The notes: generated by a model not told the origin, from the sequence alone. Numbered from the stretch's first letter, positions 8,161 to 17,962 are shown. The stretch: DNA of 64,000 nucleotides from Rickettsia rickettsii (GCF_001951015.1 NZ_CP018914.1:310001-374000), one strand, 5' to 3'. Translations and numbers: made by a program.

Positions 8161-9654
8161 ATGAACCATAATAAGTATATAGTAAGATTGTCATTCATTA
8201 TATTGTTTCTTAATATTGTCATAAATATGATGTTTTATCGTTATTTTATGATAAAAGAAATGATAGTAAAACAAGTGGCTTTGGAACATACTAAAATTGT
8301 AGAACTTTACACTGATAATATTTGGAATACTCATCAGAACGTAATCAGTAAATTACACAAATTCGATTATTTAAAACTATTACAAGATCAAGATTTTATT
8401 AATTTTGCAAAGATTACCGCTCAATGGTTCACCAATCTTAATATTAATATTTCTCTCTACGATCTCAAAGGTAATAAATTCATCACTAGTAATATGTTAC
8501 ATATGTATAGTGTAGACAATTATAAAGATGATAGTTTGGTTGAGATAGTTACCGCAAAAATCGATAAATTTTTTTTAAAATCCTTTACTTCAAAAGCTCC
8601 GCTTCGAGATGCTTTTGAAGGTATTACAAGTCATATATTATTACCAAGGGTAGTAATAGAAAATGAAAGTGATTTAACAGTGGAAGAGGCTTCTTTTATT
8701 ACTAGCTATATCCCTGTTATAAATAATAATTTAGATTTTCCCGTAGATGCAGTATTTGAGATTAACACTAATATTACCAGCCAGTGGCAAAATATAACCT
8801 CTCTTGAGCAAAAGGTTTTTATAACTTTTATCATTATTTTTATAATATTCTGCACTATAATTATTAGTAATACTAACTATGCTAGACAAATCATTGAGGA
8901 ACAGCTTGAAATAAATAGAAATTTAAAAGCTCAAATAGTAAAAGTAGAAAAAACCAGCTCTTCAAATACAAAGTTTTTTGCTAATATTAGTCATGAATTG
9001 CGTACACCGCTTAATGCTATAATAGGCTTTTCGGAAATTCTTATGTCGGAAAGAGATGAAGAAAAAAGTAAAAATTATATTAAAGATATAAATGATGCCG
9101 GTAAGCATTTGCTTAGTATGATTAATGATATTTTAGATCTTTCTAAAGCTTCTGCCGATAAATTAAAAGTAGATAGTATAGATCTTGATTTAAATAAATT
9201 AATTCGTTCTTCGCTGATACTTGTTAAGCCTCGTGCCGATCAAGCCGCAGTGGCTTTAATTAGTAGATTACCGAAAGAGCATGTGGTTATAAAGGCTGAT
9301 CCAAAAAGGCTAAAACAAGTATTCTTAAATCTTTTATCAAATGCCGTGAAATTTACAAATTCCGGAGGTAGTGTTACTATTGCACTGGAAAAAGATGAGT
9401 TAGCAAAATTAGTATATATAAAAGTTATAGATACCGGTATCGGTATTGAGGAAAAAGATATCCCAAAAACTTTATCGGCGTTCGGTCAAATTGATAGTGA
9501 GCTTAGTAGAAAATATGAAGGTACCGGTCTTGGGTTGCCGCTTACTAAAAAGCTGGTTGAACTGATGAAAGGTAAATTTGATTTGCAAAGTAAGATAAAT
9601 GAAGGTACCACCATAACAATAACGTTTACATATGACGGTAGTATTGAAATATAA
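8161..9654 (+). CDS. membrane sensor histidine kinase (PleC-like)
   Basis: Two-component sensor of 497 residues. A membrane segment at about residues 9-30, a periplasmic domain of about 190 residues and a second membrane segment at about 220-238 are followed by a coiled linker, a HisKA domain with phospho-acceptor His278 in ISHELRTPLNAIIGFSEIL, and a HATPase domain with the N box (NLLSNAVKFT), G1 box (DTGIGI) and G2 box (GTGLGL). No receiver domain is attached. The HisKA type resembles PleC/DivJ-class alphaproteobacterial kinases, and a PleD-type response regulator is encoded about 7 kb away; pairing is inference. The periplasmic ligand domain is not recognised. Confidence 0.88.
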   Translation: MNHNKYIVRLSFIILFLNIVINMMFYRYFMIKEMIVKQVALEHTKIVELYTDNIWNTHQNVISKLHKFDYLKLLQDQDFINFAKITAQWFTNLNINISLYDLKGNKFITSNMLHMYSVDNYKDDSLVEIVTAKIDKFFLKSFTSKAPLRDAFEGITSHILLPRVVIENESDLTVEEASFITSYIPVINNNLDFPVDAVFEINTNITSQWQNITSLEQKVFITFIIIFIIFCTIIISNTNYARQIIEEQLEINRNLKAQIVKVEKTSSSNTKFFANISHELRTPLNAIIGFSEILMSERDEEKSKNYIKDINDAGKHLLSMINDILDLSKASADKLKVDSIDLDLNKLIRSSLILVKPRADQAAVALISRLPKEHVVIKADPKRLKQVFLNLLSNAVKFTNSGGSVTIALEKDELAKLVYIKVIDTGIGIEEKDIPKTLSAFGQIDSELSRKYEGTGLGLPLTKKLVELMKGKFDLQSKINEGTTITITFTYDGSIEI

Positions 9655-9719
9655 AAAATTGTGTGGAATATTAAAAAAATTTCGGTATTATAAAAAAATT
9701 ATAAATTTTTAAAAAATAT

Positions 9720-10457
9720 ATGAAACTGATTGTCTTATTATTTACTTTTTTATTTTCTATGTTTTCTTTCGGAGAAAGCGAAACTATTAAAGGAAAGCCT
9801 TTAAAATATGTAGCAAATAATGATTTTGAAAATAGACTCGATGAACAGGAACAAGAAATCAGAAGGCTAATCGGTAAAGTTGAGGTTTTACAGCATAAAA
9901 TTGATCTGCTAACTCAGAACTCAAATATTTCAAATCAAGAAGAAAATACTGAAGTTTTAGAAGCCGGTGATTCAAAAAAACAAGATGTTTTTGATATAGC
10001 TTTGCTTAAAGATATGACGGATAATGCGCCTAAAAAACCTATTACGGTTAATAAGGATATAGCTCCTGATAAGCAAGCCTATGATTTGGCTCTTGCTGCT
10101 TATAAAGATAATAAACTTACTGAAGCAAAAGATAAGTTTAAAAATTTTATCCAAAAATATCCTAACAGTTTGCTAATTAGTAATGCTTATTTCTGGTATG
10201 GGGAATGCTTTTTTAAACAAAAAGACTATAACGGGGCAGCGGTTAACTATTTAAAAGGCTATAAAGAGTTACCGAAAGGGGCCAAATCTTCCGATGGGTT
10301 ATTGAAGTTAGCACTTTCCTTAGGCGAACTAAAAAAAACTCAGGAAGCATGTAATATGCTTGCTAAGTTTGATAAGGAATTTCCAACTAATAGAACTGCC
10401 GCATCCAAGAAAATGGCAGAAGATGCTAAGATTAAATTTGGCTGTAAAAATAAATAA
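9720..10457 (+). CDS. cpoB: CpoB/YbgF-like Tol-Pal associated periplasmic protein
   Basis: Signal peptide at residues 1-18 (MKLIVLLFTFLFSMFSFG), then a coiled-coil segment (about 35-70, ENRLDEQEQEIRRLIGKVEV), a linker, and a C-terminal run of TPR units beginning at AYDLALAAYKDNKLTEAKDK and continuing FKNFIQKYPNSLLISNAYFW. This coiled-coil plus TPR layout is that of CpoB/YbgF, which links outer membrane constriction by Tol-Pal to septal peptidoglycan synthesis. Length (245) fits the family. Here it is not beside tolB-pal but opens a run of envelope genes (YfgM-like, BamB-like). Confidence 0.85.
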   Translation: MKLIVLLFTFLFSMFSFGESETIKGKPLKYVANNDFENRLDEQEQEIRRLIGKVEVLQHKIDLLTQNSNISNQEENTEVLEAGDSKKQDVFDIALLKDMTDNAPKKPITVNKDIAPDKQAYDLALAAYKDNKLTEAKDKFKNFIQKYPNSLLISNAYFWYGECFFKQKDYNGAAVNYLKGYKELPKGAKSSDGLLKLALSLGELKKTQEACNMLAKFDKEFPTNRTAASKKMAEDAKIKFGCKNK

Positions 10458-10469
10458 AAATAATAAAAT

Positions 10470-11132
10470 ATGACTGATATTTTGGATGAAGTACTAAGTG
10501 ATCAAAATGAAGAAAAAAGGTTAATTTTTTTCAAAAAGCTTTTACCTATAATAATAATCATTGCTATAATAGCTATTACTATAATGGTTGTTATTAATAA
10601 TAATAAAGATAAAAGAATTAAAAATAACCAAAAAAACGGAGATATTCTTGTTAAGACTGTTGGTTTGGAAACAACAAAAGATAATGAAGAATTAGCTTTT
10701 AATACTTTAGAGAATTTAGTTACTACTAGTAATACTAAAATCAAAGAAATAGCTGCATTAGAACAAGTAGCCATAAAGATTTCAAAAAAAAAATATTCAG
10801 AAGCGAAAGACCTGCTTAATAAAATTATTGAAAATAAAGAATATTCCGAAATTTCTACTTCTTATGCACGTATTTCATGGTGTAGTCTTGTTATGGATGA
10901 TCACAATCTAGATATTCAAGATAAAGAGAAATTGACCAAATATTTAAACTATTTTGATGACGAGAAAAAACCTTTTTGGGCTACAGCAACTATTATAAAA
11001 GCTATGTGGGATATTAAGAATAATATGAAACCGCAAGCAGAAAAAAATCTAAAAAATTTATTAATTTCAAATAATGTATCTGATCTAATAAAAGATCAGG
11101 CTAAAGCATTGCTTGTAAATTTAAATAAATAA
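10470..11132 (+). CDS. YfgM-like TPR membrane protein
   Basis: A 220-residue protein with a charged cytoplasmic N-terminus, one membrane segment at about residues 22-43 (LLPIIIIIAIIAITIMVVI) and a TPR-like periplasmic part (NTLENLVTTSNTKIKEIAAL onward). This topology is that of YfgM, an ancillary subunit of the SecYEG translocon. In many bacteria yfgM lies directly upstream of bamB, and the next gene here is BamB-like, 22 bases downstream, which strengthens the call. It is 12 bases after cpoB, so the three probably form one operon. Confidence 0.7.
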   Translation: MTDILDEVLSDQNEEKRLIFFKKLLPIIIIIAIIAITIMVVINNNKDKRIKNNQKNGDILVKTVGLETTKDNEELAFNTLENLVTTSNTKIKEIAALEQVAIKISKKKYSEAKDLLNKIIENKEYSEISTSYARISWCSLVMDDHNLDIQDKEKLTKYLNYFDDEKKPFWATATIIKAMWDIKNNMKPQAEKNLKNLLISNNVSDLIKDQAKALLVNLNK

Positions 11133-11154
11133 TAATTCGTACTTAAGGAAAAAT

Positions 11155-12399
11155 ATGACAAAAAAAATAGCACTTCTGTTATTACCGTTTATTTTAATTT
11201 CATGTAACGGGCTTGGACCAACAAGGGTAAAAAATATTGTTGAGTTGACTCCTAAATTAGCAATTCAGACTCATGAGCCTATATATTTAGATTCTAATGC
11301 AAATATATATGCATTTAATGCAAATATGCTTAAGAATAAACAGTATAGTTTCACTAGAAGTAAAACGATTACCGAGCCGGTTTTTATAGGCGATATGATT
11401 TATGCATTGGATATTAGATCAAATATTTCTGCATTTTCTATAGAGAAAAATAAGATTATTTGGTCTTATAATTTAAGTAGACATAAAAAAGATAATTATA
11501 TAGGCGGTGGAATTTTACACCATAACGGAAAATTATACGTAACATACGGTTCAAGGTTGTTAGTAGTGCTAGATGCAAAATCAGGTTATGAAATAATTAG
11601 AAAAGAACTTCCGGATATTATTAGAATTAAGCCTATTGTGCTCAATGATAATACTGTCTTAGTACAAACTATCAGTAATCAAACTATTGCTTTAAATGCA
11701 GAAACTTTAAAAACTGTATGGGAACATGAAAGCCTAGCGGAAGTTTTGTCGGCTAGTTATTTTATGACGCCGATAGTACAGCATGATAATGTAATAGTAA
11801 CTTATAATTCCGGACAAATACTTGCCTTAAATATAACAAACGGTGAAGTAAAATGGAATTTTGAGTTTACAAATCTTAATGATCGTACAGCTATACCGAA
11901 TTTTGACGAATCAAGTATTTTATGTACTCCCGTTCATGATAATATGAATCTGTATATAGCAACCGGTCTTGGTAAGCTTATTAAGCTTAATGTAGCAACC
12001 GGCAGTGTGATTTGGCAGGTAAATGCCGAGGATATTCAATCAATGTCTTTAATCGGTAATAGTCTATTTGTAACAAATAATGCTAGACAAATAGCAGCAT
12101 TTAATCCTGAAACAGGGAAAGTAAAGTTTGTAGCTGATTTAAATGATGGACAAGATCCTAAGAAACTAAAATCTGCTGCTTTTTTAGTACCTTTTGTTGG
12201 AGTTAATAATAACAATAAGCGAAGTTTAAATGTTATTTCCGTTAACGGTGTTTTATATAGTTTTGATGTTGATAATAATGGATTAAACATGATACCTCAT
12301 GTTGTCAAAATTATAAAAAATATTCGTTATTATGGGCTAAGAGCAAATAATAATTTATATTTTTCTACCGATAGAAAAATAATCTTTGGCAGTAAATAA
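11155..12399 (+). CDS. bamB: BamB-like PQQ-repeat outer membrane assembly lipoprotein
   Basis: The N-terminus (MTKKIALLLLPFILISC|NG) is a lipoprotein signal with a lipobox cysteine at residue 17. The remaining approximately 400 residues contain repeated beta-propeller blades of the PQQ type (for example KNKIIWSYNL, ITNGEVKWNFEF, VATGSVIWQVNA). BamB assists BamA in inserting outer membrane proteins. Length (414) is typical. An RBS (AAGGAA) precedes the ATG. It is the last gene of the cpoB-yfgM-bamB run; a separate promoter for the ribosomal proteins follows. Confidence 0.85.
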   Translation: MTKKIALLLLPFILISCNGLGPTRVKNIVELTPKLAIQTHEPIYLDSNANIYAFNANMLKNKQYSFTRSKTITEPVFIGDMIYALDIRSNISAFSIEKNKIIWSYNLSRHKKDNYIGGGILHHNGKLYVTYGSRLLVVLDAKSGYEIIRKELPDIIRIKPIVLNDNTVLVQTISNQTIALNAETLKTVWEHESLAEVLSASYFMTPIVQHDNVIVTYNSGQILALNITNGEVKWNFEFTNLNDRTAIPNFDESSILCTPVHDNMNLYIATGLGKLIKLNVATGSVIWQVNAEDIQSMSLIGNSLFVTNNARQIAAFNPETGKVKFVADLNDGQDPKKLKSAAFLVPFVGVNNNNKRSLNVISVNGVLYSFDVDNNGLNMIPHVVKIIKNIRYYGLRANNNLYFSTDRKIIFGSK

Positions 12400-12411
12400 A
12401 TTATATTTAGC

Positions 12412-12441
12412 TTGACAGATAGTGGGTATTAATGGTATTAA
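12412..12441 (+). promoter_or_regulatory. predicted sigma-70 promoter of rplM-rpsI
   Basis: A consensus -35 box TTGACA (12412-12417), an 18-base spacer and a -10 box TATTAA (12436-12441) lie about 50 bases before the rplM start. It is the best-matching promoter I noticed in the window, fitting a highly expressed ribosomal protein operon. Confidence 0.6.
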
Positions 12442-12492
12442 ATATGTTGCTTGATTCTTTAATTTTAAATTCTAATTAAAAAAGATACTATT

Positions 12493-12960
12493 GTGAAAAC
12501 TTACTCGGCAAAGCCATCGGAAATTGAAAAGAAATGGTGGGTCATAGACGCAAAAAATATTGTACTAGGACGACTCGCTAGCAGAGTTGCTAATATGCTA
12601 CGCGGCAAGCATAAGCCTAGCTTTACACCTCATTTAGATTGTGGTGATAATATAATCATAATAAATGCGGAGCATGTAAACTTAACAGGTAAAAAAGCAA
12701 ATCCCAAAGACGGAAAAATATATTACAGATATACAGGATTTCCAGGTGGGATAAAAGATACTACGGCAGGTAAAATCTTAAGTGGTAAACACCCTGAGAG
12801 AGTTATTAAAATGGCCGTAAAAAGAATGATTACAAGAAATGCTTTAGGTGCTAAGCAAATGAGTAATTTGTATGTTTATGCAAATGGTGATCATCCTCAT
12901 ATGGCACAGCAACCTACTGTTTATGATTTTGCAAGCCAAAATCCAAAAAATAAAAAGTAA
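12493..12960 (+). CDS. rplM: 50S ribosomal protein L13
   Basis: Large-subunit protein L13, 155 residues, with the family signatures [20 protein letters not shown] at the N-terminus and [14 protein letters not shown] in the middle. The start is GTG at 12493; the next residues [15 protein letters not shown] match other L13 proteins, so this start is secure. It forms the usual two-gene operon with rpsI, 6 bases downstream. Confidence 0.97.
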   Translation: MKTYSAKPSEIEKKWWVIDAKNIVLGRLASRVANMLRGKHKPSFTPHLDCGDNIIIINAEHVNLTGKKANPKDGKIYYRYTGFPGGIKDTTAGKILSGKHPERVIKMAVKRMITRNALGAKQMSNLYVYANGDHPHMAQQPTVYDFASQNPKNKK

Positions 12961-12966
12961 TAGAAT

Positions 12967-13446
12967 ATGCCCGAGTTAAAAATTAAAACAGAAAAAGTAG
13001 AAAAGCAGTTAACTAAAGAACCTTTAGTATTAAAAACTCCTAAAGAAAAAATAGATAATTTAGGCAAGTTTTATGCTACAGGTAAAAGAAAAAATGCTAT
13101 AGCACGAGTATGGCTTAAAGTAGGAAAAGGAAAAATAGTTGTTAATAAAAAAACAATAGCCCAGTATTTTCCTTCTGAAACTTATGTGAAAACTATCTTA
13201 CAGCCGTTTGTCTTAACAAAAACTATTGATCAGTATGATATAATTTGTACTGTTAGAGGTGGAGGAATTTCAGGGCAGAAAGGTGCTATTTTACATGGAA
13301 TTTCTAAAGCTTTAGATAAATCTGCTCCAGATTTTCGTGCTATTTTGCGTAAAGGTGGTCTTTTAACACGTGATTCTAGGGTAGTAGAGCGTAAGAAATA
13401 CGGACAACGTAAAGCACGTAAGAAAACACAATTCTCTAAACGTTAA
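12967..13446 (+). CDS. rpsI: 30S ribosomal protein S9
   Basis: Small-subunit protein S9, 159 residues. The core begins at [20 protein letters not shown] and ends in the conserved basic tail [18 protein letters not shown], whose final residues reach the ribosomal P site. About 35 extra N-terminal residues (Lys/Glu-rich) precede the core, as in other Rickettsiales. Second gene of the rplM operon. Confidence 0.97.
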   Translation: MPELKIKTEKVEKQLTKEPLVLKTPKEKIDNLGKFYATGKRKNAIARVWLKVGKGKIVVNKKTIAQYFPSETYVKTILQPFVLTKTIDQYDIICTVRGGGISGQKGAILHGISKALDKSAPDFRAILRKGGLLTRDSRVVERKKYGQRKARKKTQFSKR

Positions 13447-13498
13447 GATACAATTTGAGAAGTTGCTAGTCAATTGTTGCATGGATCAATTTTTTATT

Positions 13499-13600
13499 AT
13501 CATCCCGCGACTTGATCGTGGGATTCAGCTTAAAGTATTTAAATTAATTAGTATTTTAAGTTATTTTTTTGGGATACCGTGGTCAAGCCACGGTATGACA
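13499..13600. repeat. palindromic repeat, family C, with outer arms
   Basis: Inner palindromes CATCCCGCGACTTGATCGTGG and ATACCGTGGTCAAGCCACGG flank about 45 AT-rich bases. Longer outer arms, TTGTTGCATGG at 13474 and CCATGCAACC near 13619-13628, enclose the unit, giving a nested hairpin. A 60-codon frame through it is not a gene. Confidence 0.85.
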
Positions 13601-13680
13601 CTAAGTACATTTTCCAAGCCATGCAACCGCTTTTATCTAGAATGACACTTCTTAACAAATTATATAAACACTTTTCCCCT

Positions 13681-13757
13681 GGCGGGGTAGCTCAGCTGGT
13701 TAGAGCGACGGAATCATAATCCGTGTGTCGGGGGTTCAAATCCCTCCCTCGCTACCA
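13681..13757 (+). tRNA. tRNA-Met (CAT)
   Basis: A 77-base cloverleaf: acceptor GGCGGGG pairs with CCTCGCT (with G-U at pair 1), D arm GCTCAGCTGGTTAGAGC, anticodon arm ACGGAATCATAATCCGT with anticodon CAT, T arm GGGGGTTCAAATCCCTC, and an encoded CCA end. The G at position 1 and paired acceptor fit elongator rather than initiator tRNA-Met. A lysidine-modified isoleucine tRNA also has CAT, but the overall sequence resembles alphaproteobacterial elongator tRNA-Met. Confidence 0.95.
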
Positions 13758-13774
13758 TTCATCAGTCTTTTTGA

Positions 13775-13891
13775 CAGTTCTATAGTAAACTGATTTGAAC
13801 TTTGTGCTTCGTTGTTCATCCTCTCGTCTATTATATATAGGCTCTACCTTCGTGCCTGGCACAAAATGGGGGTGAGTTTACTATAGTACTG
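13775..13891. repeat. palindromic element, family E
   Basis: CAGTTCTATAGTAAACT at the left and AGTTTACTATAGTACTG at the right are inverted repeats (16 of 17 match) enclosing about 80 bases (GTGCTTCGTTGTTCATCCTC...). It lies just after tRNA-Met and just before a family D element; no gene is visible in this stretch. Confidence 0.65.
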
Positions 13892-13942
13892 TTAAGTTAA
13901 CAGTTCCATAGTTTTTAATAAAATTTTGTATAAGATAAATAT

Positions 13943-14094
13943 TAGACTTCTTGCATAACCTATTTTATAAAGAGGAATTTGAAGGAGGCACAGCACATAG
14001 AACCGGAGCGTAGCCAAATCTATGTAAGGATTCGAGTACCAGATCCAAATGACCTTTAGAAAAGAGATTATGCCAAGGAGTCTATTTTATATTA
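13943..14094. repeat. terminal-inverted-repeat element, family D, diverged copy
   Basis: Ends TAGACTTCTTGCATAACC and ATTATGCCAAGGAGTCTA are imperfect inverted repeats. The core (AGGCACAGCACATAGAACCG, GGATTCGAGTACC) aligns with copies at 34983-35131 and 40941-41082. Confidence 0.75.
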
Positions 14095-14184
14095 GGTTCT
14101 GTGAAGATCTCTAAAACGATGATTTGCACTAAAAAATATCTCAAAATAAAATCAATTAGAAATCTTTACAAAGCCTAGCATTTT

Positions 14185-14940
14185 ATGAAATTGATTTTAA
14201 CAAGTTTAATTTTTATATTTATGAGCTTTCTTCCAATATATGCTGAATCCTTACTTAAAGGGTTCATGTATCTGAAAGATATCGACCCTACAATTATTCA
14301 AAATATGCATTATTATTCAGATGAAAATTTTGTTGGTAAAAAGGTAGATGGTTATAAAGCACCGGAAGCAATTTTAACCATATAAGCTGTTAAGGCTCTT
14401 AGAGCAGTACCAAGCTGAGATACAAAAAGATGGTTATTCACTGATTATATGCATATAGGCCACAAAAAGCTGTACAACATTTTTAAGATGGAGCAAAGAT
14501 AATATTGATCAAAAAAAATAAGGAAAGCTTTTACCCATATAGAGATAAGTCTAAATGTTTTATATTAGGTTATATAGCTGAAAGATCTAGTCATAGTAAT
14601 ACTGTAGCTTGATCAATAATAAAGCTTCAGAAGGAAGTGCATAATAATTCTGAAGTTATTATTAAGAGAAAGCTGAAAGACGCGCGTGTTATAATCCTCT
14701 TTAGATGACAATACGGTAGACATGTATACTTCTTTTGACTTATTTGATGAAGCTTTACCTAATGATAGTAAATTAATTGATAAGCAATATTTAGCAAAAC
14801 GTAATTATTTATGTTCTAAGATACAAAAACATAATTTTAAAGCATGTAAAATTGAGTGGTGGCATTATACAACTTGCAGATGAGCCTTATAAAGATCAAT
14901 ATTTTAACTTTGATATAGAAAAAAACTATGACAGTATTCA
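14185..14940 (+). pseudogene. D-alanyl-D-alanine dipeptidase (VanX/DdpX family), degraded
   Basis: The first 66 codons give a signal peptide followed by YLKDIDPTIIQNMHYYSDEN and FVGKKVDGYKAPEAILT, the conserved start of VanX-type dipeptidases. Later pieces in other frames continue the family: FYPYRDKSKCFILGYIAERS SHS near 14530-14600, VDMYTSFDLFDEALP near 14715, and KIEWWHYTT near 14850, the zinc/catalytic EWWHY motif. Stops and frameshifts separate them, so no enzyme can be made. The intact protein would be a periplasmic zinc peptidase releasing D-alanine from D-Ala-D-Ala. It is followed directly by another dead gene. Confidence 0.8.
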
Positions 14941-14942
14941 GT

Positions 14943-15256
14943 GAGAAAAGATGCATACCATGTGAGGGTGGAGTTCTGCCACTTGAGAAAAAGAAATTGA
15001 TAAGTTATTAGTTCAATTACAAAGTGAGTGGCAAGTGAATGCATTAGGGCCTCTTTATAAAAAATATAAATTTTCTAATTTTATAAAAGCTATGGAATTT
15101 GCAAATAAGATAACTGAAATTGCAGAGCAGGCAGCATAGCATCCCGATTTAACTATATCTTGGGGAGCATGTAGTGTGGAAATATGGACTCATAAAATCG
15201 ACGGTCTTATGGAAAACGACTTTATATTGGCTGCAAAGATAGAAAGTAAAATCTAA
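14943..15256 (+). pseudogene. pterin-4a-carbinolamine dehydratase (PhhB/DCoH family), degraded
   Basis: Pieces in two frames rebuild a near complete protein: [16 protein letters not shown], then after a frameshift in the A-rich run near 14990-15000, [40 protein letters not shown], a stop TAG at 15137-15139 in place of the first histidine of the HHPD signature, [20 protein letters not shown] and [18 protein letters not shown]. The family recycles tetrahydropterin cofactor or acts as a transcription coactivator. Two lesions are enough to kill it. The nonsense change falls exactly in the catalytic His-His-Pro motif. Confidence 0.85.
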
Positions 15257-15409
15257 TTATTTTCAGGTTGAATTACTTAAGTGAAAAGAATAATAGCAAA
15301 AATCACACAAGTATCAACAGCAGCTAAACTATGGTTTCTTATTAAATTAATTGAATTATAACAATAATCTTAATAATAAGACATGTTATAATAAACATAA
15401 AGTAACGTT

Positions 15410-16032
15410 ATGCCAAATTATCATATTAAATTTTTACCAAATATGGTTAAGTTAATCGGTTATTTTTGTAGACTTATTTTATTACCAAATTTAATACCAG
15501 CTGATTCTAGTGAAAATAGTTATGACCAAAGCCTTGATAGAAATAAGGTATATTCTGTAGATTTAAAACCTTTTTCTAATACCTCTACATATTTTTTAGA
15601 TGAGCATCCTGATCATACCTTTGTACATATTGCTGATAAAAAATATATTTTATATGGATTGGTTAGAGAGCTAAAATTTGCGTTTGAAGATATAAATTCA
15701 TGATTTTTAATGCCGGAAACTCAAATTGATACGGTTAATTGGGAAACTGAAACAACAACAAATTACTGTCTAAGTAATTTCATTATAAACTTATTTCATA
15801 TAAGAGCAGTAAAAGATTTTATTGCTAATATAACTATATCTAATCTAGCAAATGCATTTACTGCACATATAATCGGTGATTATAATTATAACCTAATAAA
15901 GAATGATAGTACGTACATATTATATGATTGCATCTAGTTGCGATAAAGATTAGTTTATTGTCTAGAGGAACAAATGAGTGTGTTGTATTTACTTTAGGCA
16001 ATAATACTGATATTTCATTATTAGTACTATAA
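15410..16032 (+). pseudogene. broken orphan gene in three pieces
   Basis: Three open stretches follow one another: 15410-15703 (97 codons, with a hydrophobic patch LIGYFCRLILLPNLIP at the start), then after a TGA in the same frame 15710-15937 (75 codons), then after a frameshift 15937-16032 (GTNECVVFTLGNNTDISLLV). Together they read like one protein of roughly 205 residues. I do not recognise the family. The same-frame continuity across the TGA favours a decaying gene over separate small genes. Confidence 0.4.
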
Positions 16033-16099
16033 ATGAATGAATTGAAGGTGATAAAGAGGTAAATAGTGTTGTTCTACAAGTACTATATATATAAAATTT

Positions 16100-16585
16100 T
16101 TACTGAATTAATGATTCAAATTCTTTTACGACGGCTTGGTAAAGTTTACGTTTAAACGGTATTATAATAGATAAGAGTTCATCAAGTGATGCCCAACGCC
16201 ATTGGTCAAATTCCGGATTAGAGGTATTTATATTAATATCTTCGTTATTTCCGGTAAACCTAATTAAAAACCAGCGTTGTTTTTGTCCACGAAAATTACC
16301 GTTCCACAGTTTAGGTATTAAAAAGCTTGGTACATCATAACTATACCAGCATTTGCTTTCGGCAATAATATATCCTTTATCGCTGCCTATTTCTTCTAAC
16401 ATCTCACGCATTGCTGCAATACTTGGTGTTTCGCCGGGAACTATCCCACCTTGCGGCATTTGCCATGCAGATATTTTTGTATCTATTCTTTTACCGACGA
16501 ATATATGGTTATCGGCATTTAATATCATCATGCCGACCCCTGGTCTATATGGTAAATCAAGATGTTTTTTGGAAGAATTGCTCAT
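16100..16585 (-). CDS. rppH: RNA pyrophosphohydrolase / dinucleoside polyphosphate hydrolase (Nudix)
   Basis: Nudix hydrolase of 161 residues with the complete Nudix box [20 protein letters not shown] followed by IG (about residues 46-67) and the RppH/InvA-type start [20 protein letters not shown]. RppH removes pyrophosphate from mRNA 5' ends to start decay. In R. prowazekii the homologue, called InvA, was characterised as a diadenosine pentaphosphate hydrolase and lies next to pleD, as here. The gene is 24 bases downstream of pleD on the same strand, so the two are probably cotranscribed. Confidence 0.92.
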   Translation of the reverse strand: MSNSSKKHLDLPYRPGVGMMILNADNHIFVGKRIDTKISAWQMPQGGIVPGETPSIAAMREMLEEIGSDKGYIIAESKCWYSYDVPSFLIPKLWNGNFRGQKQRWFLIRFTGNNEDININTSNPEFDQWRWASLDELLSIIIPFKRKLYQAVVKEFESLIQ

Positions 16586-16609
16586 TATTTTTTTACTTTA
16601 AAAAATCAA

Positions 16610-17962
16610 TTATAATTTTACTACTTTATTTTTACCCGTTGTTTTAGCTTCATACATAGCTTTGTCAGCACGTTCAATGAAAGATTCTATTGATTCTTCT
16701 TTTTTATATTTCGTAACTCCGATTGAAATAGTTGTTTTTAAAGGTTCAATTTGATCTTCAATGTGAAAATTCATATATTCTATTTTAACTCTCACTCTCT
16801 CCGCAGTTTCAATTGCTTTAGAAATATCTATATCCGTTAAGAGTATAGTAAATTCTTCACCGCCGAATCTTGCTATTAAGTCTGTTACTCTGAGAGTATT
16901 CTTCAAAATACGGGATACAATTGTTAAAACCTTATCGCCTGCTTGATGACCGTAAGTATCGTTTACATGTTTAAAATTGTCGATATCGCACATAAGTAAA
17001 CATAATTTAATACTTTCTTTATTAGTTTTCTCAATAATTTGTTTGAGATGTATATCGAAATAGCGACGATTAAATAAGCCGGTTAGACCGTCTTTAACTG
17101 CTAAATTGACACTTTGTTCAAGATCATTACGTAAATTATCTTGATATTGCTTACGTCTTAATTGTGTTCTAATTCTAGCAAGCAATTCGCTTTCCTCTAT
17201 AGGATAAACGAAATAATCATTAATACCGAGTTCAATACCTTTCACAACCAAAGGCATACCGTCTTCATCAATTTGTAAAATTATTACTACGCCGCTTATT
17301 TCTGCTTTACCTCTTAAAATAACACTGATCCTCAAAGGATCGTCATTTTCGAGCGTACTACTGATAATTACTAAATCGGGGGTATATTCATTTATAATAT
17401 CTAATTCATCGGAATTACTTATTACCTTTACGTTTTGGGTAAGCTTAAGTAACATTTGTTTTATATTTTTAGTTTGCACCACATCATCATTAATGAGTAA
17501 TATTTTTTTATCTGCAAAAGTGTCATGCATTTCGATATTTGTTACGCCTAATAATGCATTAGTGCTATTACGAAGCTTTAACTCATCAATTAAGCTTTTC
17601 ATTCTAGATAGCGATTTAAGTCTTACAAATAGAGCAGTATCGTTAATCGGCTTTGTTAAAAACTCATCAGCTCCTGCCTCAAGACCTTTAACTCGATCAT
17701 CAATATCGGAAAGTGCAGTTACCATTACAACCGGTATATGAGTAGTTTCCGGATCGGTTTTTATCGTTTTACATACCTCAAATCCATCAATTTCCGGCAT
17801 CATAACATCAAGTAGTATAATATCAATTTTTTCTTTTTTAAGAATTGCTAGTGCTTCTTTACCGCTATTTGCAGTAAGAACCGTATAATACTCTTTTAAA
17901 AGTTTGGCTGTTAGTAACTTAATATTGGGTTCTATATCATCTACTACTAATATTGTGGTCAT
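16610..17962 (-). CDS. pleD: PleD-type response regulator and diguanylate cyclase
   Basis: The 450 residues have the PleD layout REC-REC-GGDEF. REC1 keeps the acidic pair DD (residues 8-9), phospho-acceptor D52 (LLDVMMPE) and the KP lysine. REC2 (about 150-275) lacks an aspartate at the acceptor site (VIISSTLEND), as expected for an adaptor receiver used for dimerisation. The cyclase domain has an active-site variant GGEEF (367-371), with the inhibitory RxxD site (RVTD) five residues before it. It makes cyclic-di-GMP when phosphorylated. The efp gene is divergent, 75 bases away. Confidence 0.94.
   Translation of the reverse strand: MTTILVVDDIEPNIKLLTAKLLKEYYTVLTANSGKEALAILKKEKIDIILLDVMMPEIDGFEVCKTIKTDPETTHIPVVMVTALSDIDDRVKGLEAGADEFLTKPINDTALFVRLKSLSRMKSLIDELKLRNSTNALLGVTNIEMHDTFADKKILLINDDVVQTKNIKQMLLKLTQNVKVISNSDELDIINEYTPDLVIISSTLENDDPLRISVILRGKAEISGVVIILQIDEDGMPLVVKGIELGINDYFVYPIEESELLARIRTQLRRKQYQDNLRNDLEQSVNLAVKDGLTGLFNRRYFDIHLKQIIEKTNKESIKLCLLMCDIDNFKHVNDTYGHQAGDKVLTIVSRILKNTLRVTDLIARFGGEEFTILLTDIDISKAIETAERVRVKIEYMNFHIEDQIEPLKTTISIGVTKYKKEESIESFIERADKAMYEAKTTGKNKVVKL

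Noticed and set aside
13463-13645. 60-codon open frame after rpsI
   Set aside because: Entirely the translation of a family C palindrome and its flanks.
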